From positions 62,001 to 126,000 of the forward strand of contig NZ_JAGTXB010000005.1 of the NCBI RefSeq assembly GCF_018224885.1: 64,000 bases of DNA, given 5' to 3'. Positions 33,309 to 40,691 of this stretch are shown one piece after another. The position numbers and the translations under genes were made by a program. Source of the stretch: Chitinophaga hostae (lineage in GTDB: Bacteria > Bacteroidota > Bacteroidia > Chitinophagales > Chitinophagaceae). The notes under the pieces were generated by a model, which ran no database searches, was not told the origin of the DNA, and was given only the letters and a program-made list of their open reading frames with translations. Each line of letters begins with the position of its first letter. Positions within the stretch are counted from its first letter, which is position 1.

Positions 33309-34733
33309 TTAGCGTAAAAATTCCGGTACTTCCGGTGATACATATACGAAAGCGTGATAGGTATCATTGAGTACATATAATAATTTCAGGGTAGCGGCAT
33401 AAGCATTGGAAATGGCCTGCCAGGGCTGCCCGCTTTCGCAGAGGGTTATTTGTTCTTCCACTGCATAATCCAGTGTGCTTTTGGTCCATTGATTGATCAG
33501 TTCCTTGCTGTTGGGGTCCTGCATGGCTGCCCGCATCCCTTTGGCAATGTGCATGGGTATCTTTATAAAATACTGGTACAGGTTGGCTTTGCCTTCCAGC
33601 CCGGAATGGGTTCCTTCTTTGGCGAGGAACCCGGCCATACCCAACAGTTGCCGCATGCGTACATACCCGAAGCTGAAGTTGCGGTACAGCAGTTCATGCG
33701 GCGGTTTAACCGGTATCACTGCTTCCCCGTAAAGACACAGCACATGCTGATCGAGATTGTCGCCCGACAGGGACTGGAAGCCATAAAAATCTTCCTCGTC
33801 ATATACGCTGATATTAATATCCACACCATTATAAGAAGGATTTTTCCCGCTTAATGCCAGCAATGCGCTGCCGGTATCTTTTACGTAGAGGATCACATCA
33901 TAGTCTGCGAAATGCTGACTGGTAACAGATGAACCGTAAACAAAAATGGCCAGCAGGTTATCGCTGAGCAGGTTCCGGAGATAGGGTGCAAATCCGAAAC
34001 GCTCCTGTTGTGCGGAGGTAAGCCTGCTTTCCTTTACCAGCAGCGGAGTGGTGGTAACGCCCTTGCTCAGTGCCGTGAGCAGGCGGCCATACATCTGTTT
34101 GATGGCACTGATCCTGTCAAAAGCAGGGATATCGGTGGCGTAGCCGTACTGCAGCACAAATTGCTGTAATGCCTCCTTACTGATGATATCTATCTCCAGT
34201 GATTCCAGGTAAAAAGATACCTGCCACAAACGATCGAGCTTACTTTGTATAGTGGCTTCTGTAAAACGGTTTTGTATGATAGCGGCGCTCAGGGTGCATC
34301 CGGCCAGGAAAAGCAGTGACTGCAGGTAATACCGGTTGGTGCCTACGGAGGAGCCGCTATTGACCGGTAATATGGCATGATAGGTTTTGAGCGATTGGAT
34401 AAACCCAGTATAGGCTGCATCCAAAGGGTGGTAGCGCACTTCTTCCAGGAATCGTTCAAAGAACAGGGGATGAAAAAGCGACGATAACTCCAGCATTTTC
34501 CTGCTGATGGGCCTTGGATTAGGGAGTTGATGTTCGGTGGCGATGCGGAAAAAATCGCGCAGCTCCTGTTCATCCGGTTCTTCATTAAAAAGGACAAAAG
34601 TAAAATCGCTTTCTTCTTTTTCCCGCCAGCCTGGTGGCATGGAAACAATGCGATAACCTGCATATTTATCCTTAAATATGGAGAAAAGGGAGCCGATATC
34701 TACCGGAGGTGGTGTATACAACTGCTGTTTCAA
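33309..34733 (-). CDS. Nucleotidyltransferase-domain protein heading a five-gene operon
   Basis: A 474-residue cytosolic protein, first gene of the operon. A minimal nucleotidyltransferase (pol-beta type) core lies at about 262-310: GSS at 267-269, metal-binding Asp277 and Asp279 (FADYDV), and a third Asp305 (GVDINI). The flanking parts (1-250 and 320-474) are helical and unrecognised, and the C-terminal part resembles a HEPN-like bundle only loosely. It could transfer a nucleotide to a small molecule, protein or RNA. The gap to the PurC-like gene is 18 bases. It has no membrane segment. Confidence 0.72.
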   Translation of the reverse strand: MKQQLYTPPPVDIGSLFSIFKDKYAGYRIVSMPPGWREKEESDFTFVLFNEEPDEQELRDFFRIATEHQLPNPRPISRKMLELSSLFHPLFFERFLEEVRYHPLDAAYTGFIQSLKTYHAILPVNSGSSVGTNRYYLQSLLFLAGCTLSAAIIQNRFTEATIQSKLDRLWQVSFYLESLEIDIISKEALQQFVLQYGYATDIPAFDRISAIKQMYGRLLTALSKGVTTTPLLVKESRLTSAQQERFGFAPYLRNLLSDNLLAIFVYGSSVTSQHFADYDVILYVKDTGSALLALSGKNPSYNGVDINISVYDEEDFYGFQSLSGDNLDQHVLCLYGEAVIPVKPPHELLYRNFSFGYVRMRQLLGMAGFLAKEGTHSGLEGKANLYQYFIKIPMHIAKGMRAAMQDPNSKELINQWTKSTLDYAVEEQITLCESGQPWQAISNAYAATLKLLYVLNDTYHAFVYVSPEVPEFLR

Positions 34734-34962
34734 AGTTTTGTGCTTTGAGATAGTAACGACTATAGTGCCTGAATCGATCGCCTTATTTATATTGATGGCC
34801 TTTTGGTGAAGCTGTCATTCAATATAAACCAGAAAAATCCGCTCTTTTGGGGTCCATTCTTTACGTCATTATTTTGAGGTTTTCTAAAAACAAATTATTG
34901 TTAAATGGGGTGTATTTTAAAGTTAGGATATTTCCGGCAAAATTCAAATTTAAAGATAAGGG

Positions 34963-35003
34963 AAACGGGCTGGTACCAACCAAGGAAGTACCAGCCCGTT
35001 TTT
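34963..35003. terminator. Rho-independent terminator of the truncated haemoglobin gene
   Basis: AAACGGGCTGGTAC and GTACCAGCCCGTTTTT form a 14-bp stem with an 11-nt loop. It lies just beyond the globin stop (35016). The remaining part of 34734-34962 is A/T-rich and should carry the promoter of the five-gene operon; CAAATTTA at 34945-34952 is a minus-strand -7 match, but it is over 200 bases from the start codon. Confidence 0.9.
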
Positions 35004-35015
35004 CAGTGAATCAAC

Positions 35016-35489
35016 TCATGGCTGGTATGGTCCGCCGGGCTCCCCCCAGCCCCATTTGGGCATTGGTTCATCCGGGTTCATGGTAACACCGGTTTCGTTT
35101 GAGTTGATAACGGCGATACGCGTACCCCATTCTATATACGCTACAAAAGCAGAACGGAATTCCGGATCTGCCGGCAGATCCAGTTCATCTGCCGTGGCGA
35201 TCAGCAACTCCACCCATCTTTTTCTGTGGGCCTCTGTGAGATGTTTTCCCAGGTGTTTCATGATCATGGCAGCATGTGATCCTTCGCCACTGCTGTATAA
35301 CTTAGGACCGCCAAATACTTCGGCGATGAAATGGGCAACATGCCGCTGGTGTTCGGGCGACATATGTTTAAACACCGGGCCAATCAGCTCGTCCTGCAAA
35401 ACTTTGTCGTAAAATTTGATCATCAGTTTTTCAAATACCGGCATTCCGCCGGCCCATTCATATAATGTTGGAATGTTTTTGTTGGTCAT
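35016..35489 (-). CDS. Group II truncated haemoglobin (trHbO)
   Basis: A 157-residue globin of the 2-over-2 fold. Proximal His79 is in MIMKHLGKH, Trp92 at G8 in HRKRWVELL and Tyr27 at B10 in IKFYDKV; the 13-residue His-Trp spacing is the group II hallmark. The N-terminal YEWAGG matches the helix-A region. Such globins bind oxygen and NO and protect against nitrosative or peroxide stress. The C-terminal tail (about 130-157) is Gly/Pro-rich and slightly long. It is monocistronic with its own terminator. Confidence 0.95.
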   Translation of the reverse strand: MTNKNIPTLYEWAGGMPVFEKLMIKFYDKVLQDELIGPVFKHMSPEHQRHVAHFIAEVFGGPKLYSSGEGSHAAMIMKHLGKHLTEAHRKRWVELLIATADELDLPADPEFRSAFVAYIEWGTRIAVINSNETGVTMNPDEPMPKWGWGEPGGPYQP

Positions 35490-35632
35490 CTTTTTTGAAT
35501 AAAGCTAAAAAGGTTAAACGTTGAAATCAAGGGCCTACCAAAAAGTAAGGCGGCCGCATTTAAGTTATGCTTTTTCGGGTATCCAATAAAATTGAAGTGT
35601 ATCTTTAAACATTATCATCAATACCACCACGC

Positions 35633-35757
35633 ATGAATTTATTTGGACCAACGGCAGTATTAACGGATCTGGCTAACCTGATGATGTCAGGGAACTTTGC
35701 AGTGTGAAGGAGTTCCTGGAGAACCCCGGGCAACAGATCGATAAGATTTTTGAGTAG
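35633..35757 (+). pseudogene. Short two-frame remnant of a small gene
   Basis: One frame reads MNLFGPTAVLTDLANLMMSG and ends at a TGA (35705-35707). The next frame continues VKEFLENPGQQIDKIFE up to a TAG (35755-35757). The two together look like the ends of one amphipathic protein that has suffered an indel, possibly with internal loss. The family is unknown and the call is weak. Confidence 0.3.
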
Positions 35758-35791
35758 GCAGCAGCACATAAGAAATCAATGTTATTTTTAA

Positions 35792-35820
35792 TTGATTACA
35801 TCGTTATAAAAATTCCTTTG
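35792..35820 (+). promoter_or_regulatory. Candidate promoter of the phosphodiesterase gene
   Basis: TTG at 35792-35794, an 18-nt spacer and TTCCTTTG at 35813-35820 (seven of eight positions of TAnnTTTG) precede the ATG at 35849 by 28 bases. Confidence 0.4.
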
Positions 35821-35848
35821 TTGTATCTTAACTGCAAATACTTATGAA

Positions 35849-36706
35849 ATGAAATACCTGATGATGTTACTGCTATGCGGGGCTTCCCTGGCGGTTCGCG
35901 CACAGCAATCCCGCCCGGTAGATGCCATTACCGATGAATTTTACCATCATCCGGAGCATATCATGGTGGCGGCCCATCGCGCTGCTCATACCCGGTATCC
36001 TGAAAACTCCCTGGCTGCTGTGAGAGAAGCGATGGAACAGGGTATTGATATCGCAGAAATAGATGTGCGGGAAACAAAAGATCATATACTGGTGATCATG
36101 CATGATGAAAAAATTACCCGCACCACTGGTCAGCCCGGTAAAGTAACAGACTATACTTACCAGGAACTGCAGCAGTTTCCGCTATTGTACAACGGGCAAC
36201 CTACTACAGAAAAGATCCCGACGTTTGAAGCGTTGCTGCAGCTAACCAAAGGAAAAATAATGGTGGATGTGGACTTTAAAGCCGACACCGAAGCGGCAGC
36301 AAAACAGGCGGTGGAGCTGATCAGGGCGCATAATATGGAAGACCAGGTATTGTTCTTTATTTACGAACATCCTTTTGCCAAACAGCTGCTGGCCTGGGAC
36401 GCGAAGTTACCGGTGATGCCGCGGGCCCACAGTGTGGCAGAAGTAACTGAGATAATGGGGATGGCTAAATTTCCTGTTATCCATATTGATGATGCTTTTT
36501 ATACGGACTCGCTGATGCAGCGCATCACTGCCGGTGGTACAAGAATCTGGATCAATGCCCTTGGAAAATATGATAACATGGAAAAACAAGCGGAAGGCGG
36601 CGGCTTTGATCAGCGGCTGAAAGACGCAAAGTATGCCAATGTTATCCAGACAGACTTCCCGGAAAAACTATTGGCATACCTGCGTAAGAGAGGCTTGCAT
36701 CAATAA
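35849..36706 (+). CDS. Exported glycerophosphodiester phosphodiesterase family protein
   Basis: A 285-residue protein with a signal peptide (MKYLMMLLLCGASLAVRAQQ). The GDPD barrel keeps the catalytic and metal residues: His43-Arg44, Glu52, Glu70-x-Asp72 and His85 (VIMHDEKITR). It should hydrolyse glycerophosphodiesters in the periplasm. It is monocistronic and convergent with a second GDPD gene at 36733; the two proteins are diverged paralogues with the same catalytic set. Confidence 0.93.
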   Translation: MKYLMMLLLCGASLAVRAQQSRPVDAITDEFYHHPEHIMVAAHRAAHTRYPENSLAAVREAMEQGIDIAEIDVRETKDHILVIMHDEKITRTTGQPGKVTDYTYQELQQFPLLYNGQPTTEKIPTFEALLQLTKGKIMVDVDFKADTEAAAKQAVELIRAHNMEDQVLFFIYEHPFAKQLLAWDAKLPVMPRAHSVAEVTEIMGMAKFPVIHIDDAFYTDSLMQRITAGGTRIWINALGKYDNMEKQAEGGGFDQRLKDAKYANVIQTDFPEKLLAYLRKRGLHQ

Positions 36707-36755
36707 GGGATGGTAGTATTTTCATTCCGCCATCAGCGGAAGATGATACCATCCC
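36707..36755. terminator. Long imperfect hairpin at the convergent 3' ends of two GDPD genes
   Basis: GGGATGGTA (36707-36715) pairs with TACCATCCC (36747-36755), and an inner CATTCCGC/GCGGAAGATG stem continues it. The right arm lies within the last codons of the minus-strand gene. It may terminate both transcripts, although no long T-run follows. Confidence 0.5.
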
Positions 36756-37557
36756 GCAGGTGATTTTTATTCAGGTAGTTCACCAGCGCTTCGGGGTGAT
36801 CGCTTTGTATACCCTGTACACCTTTGCGGAGTACGGCATCCCATTCGGCCGGACCTTCGGTAGGTGTTTGCGCATCGAGCCATATGGCTACGTGAAGTTT
36901 GCGGGCAATAGTGAGCATAGCGCTATCGGTTACATTATCCAATATGGAAAGATGTATTTTGCCCAGCAGCAACTGTAACTGCTCCGGCGTTTTTACCTCA
37001 TCGGGTACGCTGCTCATCAATGGTATGGCCGGTGCTGTTTTTTGCCAGGGAGCATACTGCGTTTCTTTATTGAGGTATACCACCACCTGCTTTTCCATAC
37101 CTGCCGCTTTTAGCTGTTGCACAGTTGTTGTTACATCCGCCTCTTTAAAATCCAGGTAGATATTCACCTTGCCTCTGGCGGCATTCAGCGCTTCTTCAAA
37201 TGTGGGTACCTGGTATGTTTTTCCATCTTTACTGCTCACCACTAATTTTCTAATTTCTTCCAGGGTAAGATCTGATACCTTGCCTTTACCGTTGGTGGTA
37301 CGGTTTACGGTGGCGTCGTGCATGAGCACCAGTTTCCCGTCCCTGGTGGTACGCAGGTCCAGTTCGGCATAGTCTGCGCCGGCCTGTATAGTAGCTTCTA
37401 CCGCGGCTACGGTGTTTTCCGGCACGTTTACATGGTTGCCGCGATGGGCAATGACCACGAATTTATTTTTGGTGACCGGCAGCTGCGCAGCATGTTGCTG
37501 CGCAGCTGCGGTATGGATAAAAATAAGTGCTCCTGCAAACAAGAATATTCCTTTCAT
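36733..37557 (-). CDS. Exported glycerophosphodiester phosphodiesterase, last gene of the SusC/D operon
   Basis: A 274-residue protein with a signal peptide (MKGIFLFAGALIFIHTAAAQ). GDPD catalytic residues are His38-Arg39, Glu47, Glu65-x-Asp67 and His80. It starts 12 bases after the PqaA-like gene and is the distal gene of the transport locus, which points to a phosphodiester-containing nutrient such as deacylated phospholipid or teichoic-acid-like material. That substrate guess is inference. Confidence 0.93.
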   Translation of the reverse strand: MKGIFLFAGALIFIHTAAAQQHAAQLPVTKNKFVVIAHRGNHVNVPENTVAAVEATIQAGADYAELDLRTTRDGKLVLMHDATVNRTTNGKGKVSDLTLEEIRKLVVSSKDGKTYQVPTFEEALNAARGKVNIYLDFKEADVTTTVQQLKAAGMEKQVVVYLNKETQYAPWQKTAPAIPLMSSVPDEVKTPEQLQLLLGKIHLSILDNVTDSAMLTIARKLHVAIWLDAQTPTEGPAEWDAVLRKGVQGIQSDHPEALVNYLNKNHLRDGIIFR

Positions 37558-37569
37558 GCGTATCCCGGG

Positions 37570-38922
37570 TTAAATAATCTTTTTGGTATCGGTTACAAAT
37601 ACGCGGGTGCTCACGGTATAGGTGCCGCCTGTGGGATTCGTGTATTTAAGGTCTACATAAAAAGCACGGTAGCCATTGGCGGGCAGCGGGGTGGTTATTT
37701 TTACGGTCGACTGATGCGCTTTCCCCAGGCTCTGCGATGACCATTTTTCATTGCGGAAATCCAGGTCTTCCGAGTTGGCGGACCATAACACTACGTCTAC
37801 GAGTTTGTCGGCGGTGGCCTGTGCGGTTAATCTTACTTTGCCGCGTTTGGTCCGGGTGGACCAGCTGCAGTCGGGATACGTTTGTTGGTTAAGCGTGGCG
37901 CCAAAGAAAGCGCTGAGTCCTTCGAAGGCGTGTTGTTTATCGCCCAGGTTATGCCCTGCATTGGGTGTATAGTTCAGCAGGTTTTTACCCGGGATGCTGT
38001 CTAAATAATTCTTGATATTATCTACTACCCAATATTCATCGTTAGTACCCATGAATATCATTTTGGGCATGGTGAGAAACCGGCGGTAAGAATAGGGGTC
38101 GATCATGGTATTGATAGCCTGCCCCTGGCTGGTATGGGCGGTTTGCGGGATGCCCAGCTTTACATAGTCTTCGATCTGTATGCTGTATTCTTTCCAGGTT
38201 TTGATCTGGTAATCGAGGCTCACGGGCATATTCAGCACATCGATCACCATCGGTGCAATGGCGGTAACGCGGGTGTCGTTGGCGCCGGTCAGCCAGGTGG
38301 TCCAGCCCCGTTTGGAGGCGCCGGATACGAGGAAGCGGTTAACGGGTTGCGACAGTTTTTCTTTCGCAAAACCTTGCACTACATCCATGGCACGCACGGC
38401 GCTTTTTACCATTGGGAAAAGCAAAGGCCAGGTATAGTCGCCATCCTCTTTAAAGTTATGCAGGGTATAGGAGATGAGTGCATCTTCCGTGAGATTTTTA
38501 AAGAGCGGTTGGTTGGGTGTTTGCCGCAGTACGGCAGTCACGGCATTGTTGGTGTTGGCTACCACTGCCATCTGCTGGTACAGTTCATCTTTGGCGCCGT
38601 TCCAGTTGGGAAGTCCTTCTTTTACTGAGCCGCCGGTGATGAACAGTAATGCGGCATCATAGTTTACATGTGGCGGAACAAAAATGGTAAGTTGATGTGT
38701 CCAGGTGTATTGCCGCCATTTTTGTGAGGTGAGCAGGATGCTGTATGCTTTTACCTGGTTCAGGTTGAACGAATCTTTAAGCTCCCAGTGAAAGGAGTTG
38801 TCGCCGTTGTTCAGGTAGCTTTTCAGCGCATTGTCGGGTGTAACGGCTTGCTGGGCAAATGCGGGTATCAGTAAAAACAGGCTTACAAATAACAGCGCCG
38901 TTGTTTTAAATAGTTGCTTCAT
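37570..38922 (-). CDS. PhoPQ-activated pathogenicity-related (PqaA-like) protein
   Basis: A 450-residue exported protein with a signal peptide (MKQLFKTTALLFVSLFLLIP). It has an alpha/beta-hydrolase-like core with the family stretch FLVSGASKRGWTTWLTGAND, where the Ser in SGAS sits at the nucleophile position, and a late GHNLGD segment with a possible catalytic His. PqaA-type proteins are PhoPQ-regulated in Salmonella and linked to melittin resistance, but their biochemistry is not settled. It is 46 bases after the SusD gene and 12 before the GDPD, so it is co-transcribed with both. Confidence 0.9.
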   Translation of the reverse strand: MKQLFKTTALLFVSLFLLIPAFAQQAVTPDNALKSYLNNGDNSFHWELKDSFNLNQVKAYSILLTSQKWRQYTWTHQLTIFVPPHVNYDAALLFITGGSVKEGLPNWNGAKDELYQQMAVVANTNNAVTAVLRQTPNQPLFKNLTEDALISYTLHNFKEDGDYTWPLLFPMVKSAVRAMDVVQGFAKEKLSQPVNRFLVSGASKRGWTTWLTGANDTRVTAIAPMVIDVLNMPVSLDYQIKTWKEYSIQIEDYVKLGIPQTAHTSQGQAINTMIDPYSYRRFLTMPKMIFMGTNDEYWVVDNIKNYLDSIPGKNLLNYTPNAGHNLGDKQHAFEGLSAFFGATLNQQTYPDCSWSTRTKRGKVRLTAQATADKLVDVVLWSANSEDLDFRNEKWSSQSLGKAHQSTVKITTPLPANGYRAFYVDLKYTNPTGGTYTVSTRVFVTDTKKII

Positions 38923-38968
38923 ATGCGGATCAATTAATTTATCGGGTTGAGTGTTGTAAAAGTAATAC

Positions 38969-40669
38969 TTACCAGGGTTTGCCGGTACCCCGGATTATCC
39001 AGGGTTTGGACCAGGGACTGTTTTTGGCGCCATTAGCGCCAAAGGAAGAATAGGTGGTTACTTCCAGGTGATCCATGGCTGTGGCAATATTGGCTTTGTT
39101 CAGGTTTCTTTCTTCCAGCATGTAATACAGACGAACGGGTACCACCGGGCCTTTGGCATATGCGCCGGCATGTAATACCGGGTAACCGGTTCTTTTATAA
39201 TCGGCCCAGGCTTCCGTGGCGGCTGTCCAGCTGGCAATCCATTTTTGTTCAATGATCTGTTGTTGTGTATGATTGAATTTAACGTTTGGCTGGGCAAGAT
39301 AAGTATTCAGGCTGCTGCTCACTCCCCATACACTAAAAGAAGCCTGTATAGCGGCCTTATAATGCGTTTCTGCATCACCGGCAGCCCAACCCTTCACCGC
39401 CGATGCTTCGGCCAGGATAAAGTGTACTTCTGCTGCAGAAATCAGCCTGGCTTTCAGCAGGGGACCTTTGGCCTGCCTGTAGATATCATTGAGCCATGAC
39501 ACATGCGGATTTCGGGCGCCCTGTGCGGCATCGGGACTTAGATTGTATACAGCCGGCCCTGCGATACCGGGAGGAAGGCCTACATAGTCAACGTTCTGGT
39601 TAATATCGTTGATGGTAAGTCCCTTTGAAGTGAGTACATCCGGCGAAACATATCTTACCTTCCTGTTTTCACCAGCTACTACGGTGTCCACTGGTTTATA
39701 ATTGTTGCCGGTACCGGGTGGTTTGGTATCATCTACCAGTAAAAAGCATTGTACTTTATTGGCCCAGATACCCAGGCGCGGATCGTTCAACGCCTGCAGG
39801 GAAGTAACCAGCGTATTACACATTTTCAATCTCCGGTAGTTGCTGCTGTCGGTATCATACAATACGTTGGCCGGCCAGGAGTCGGCATTACTGTTGCCGG
39901 GAAACGACATGGTGGCATCGTCGGCTGCATCGGTGATGATGGGATACTGCGTGGGACTGGCCACTATTTTTTCGATGCCTGCTTTGGCGATGGCGGGTAA
40001 CTTTTCCGACAAACGCATGTAATAACGCAGGGCCAGGGAGTTAGCCATTTTACGCCATTTGGCCGGATCGCCCTGGTAATAAACATCTACTGCGTCAATA
40101 GCAGCCGGATAGGCGCTTTTCGGCTTGGATAATAAGGTATTTGCCTTTTCAAGATCGGCCAGGATGCCGGTATAAATAGCCTCTTGCGGATCGTATACCG
40201 GGGTGGTGCTGCTGCCTCCTTCTTCTCCTTTTAACGCCTGGGAATAAGGCGCATCGCCCCACAGATCGGTAATTAATCCGAACATCATTGATTTCATCAC
40301 CAGCGAAACGCCCTGCTGTAATTCATTTTGCAGGATCACAGCCCGGTTGTACACCAGCTGGTTATTCCGGAGAATATCGTAGTAGTTGGTCCAGCTGTTG
40401 GAACCACCCCAGTCGTATTCATTGTGGGTGCTGGTCCAGCCATCTTTTTGCGTATGCTGCATCACACCTGCCATGTCCTGGTAGCCGAGGGTAACGATTT
40501 CTATACCTGCCTGTGTCAATACAGTGGATAATACCAGGTTGGGGTTGATGGTAGCCGGATTGGAGCCGTTGGGGTTTTCGTTTAATTTCATCAGGTCCTT
40601 TTTGCACGACGACACCGTTGCACCTAACAACCCAAGACAAAGTATCATTGATTTAGTAACTGTTTTCAT
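38969..40669 (-). CDS. SusD/RagB-like outer-membrane nutrient-binding lipoprotein
   Basis: A 566-residue lipoprotein (ATVSSC, Cys22) with the SusD-like TPR-rich fold. The family N-terminus MKLNENPNGSNPATINPNLV is close to the SusD-like_2 subgroup, which is common in loci for non-glycan or uncharacterised nutrients. It caps the SusC channel encoded 22 bases upstream. The glycan or nutrient cannot be read from the sequence. Confidence 0.94.
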   Translation of the reverse strand: MKTVTKSMILCLGLLGATVSSCKKDLMKLNENPNGSNPATINPNLVLSTVLTQAGIEIVTLGYQDMAGVMQHTQKDGWTSTHNEYDWGGSNSWTNYYDILRNNQLVYNRAVILQNELQQGVSLVMKSMMFGLITDLWGDAPYSQALKGEEGGSSTTPVYDPQEAIYTGILADLEKANTLLSKPKSAYPAAIDAVDVYYQGDPAKWRKMANSLALRYYMRLSEKLPAIAKAGIEKIVASPTQYPIITDAADDATMSFPGNSNADSWPANVLYDTDSSNYRRLKMCNTLVTSLQALNDPRLGIWANKVQCFLLVDDTKPPGTGNNYKPVDTVVAGENRKVRYVSPDVLTSKGLTINDINQNVDYVGLPPGIAGPAVYNLSPDAAQGARNPHVSWLNDIYRQAKGPLLKARLISAAEVHFILAEASAVKGWAAGDAETHYKAAIQASFSVWGVSSSLNTYLAQPNVKFNHTQQQIIEQKWIASWTAATEAWADYKRTGYPVLHAGAYAKGPVVPVRLYYMLEERNLNKANIATAMDHLEVTTYSSFGANGAKNSPWSKPWIIRGTGKPW

Positions 40670-40691
40670 GTTGCAGTAGTTAAATGAGCTG

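Larger units (their letters stand above)
35490..35848. other. Intergenic region with a probable gene remnant
   Basis: The first 140 bases are the globin upstream region. The middle holds two short reading frames listed separately (35633-35757). The last 90 bases carry the probable promoter of the phosphodiesterase at 35849. No stable RNA structure was seen. Confidence 0.5.
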
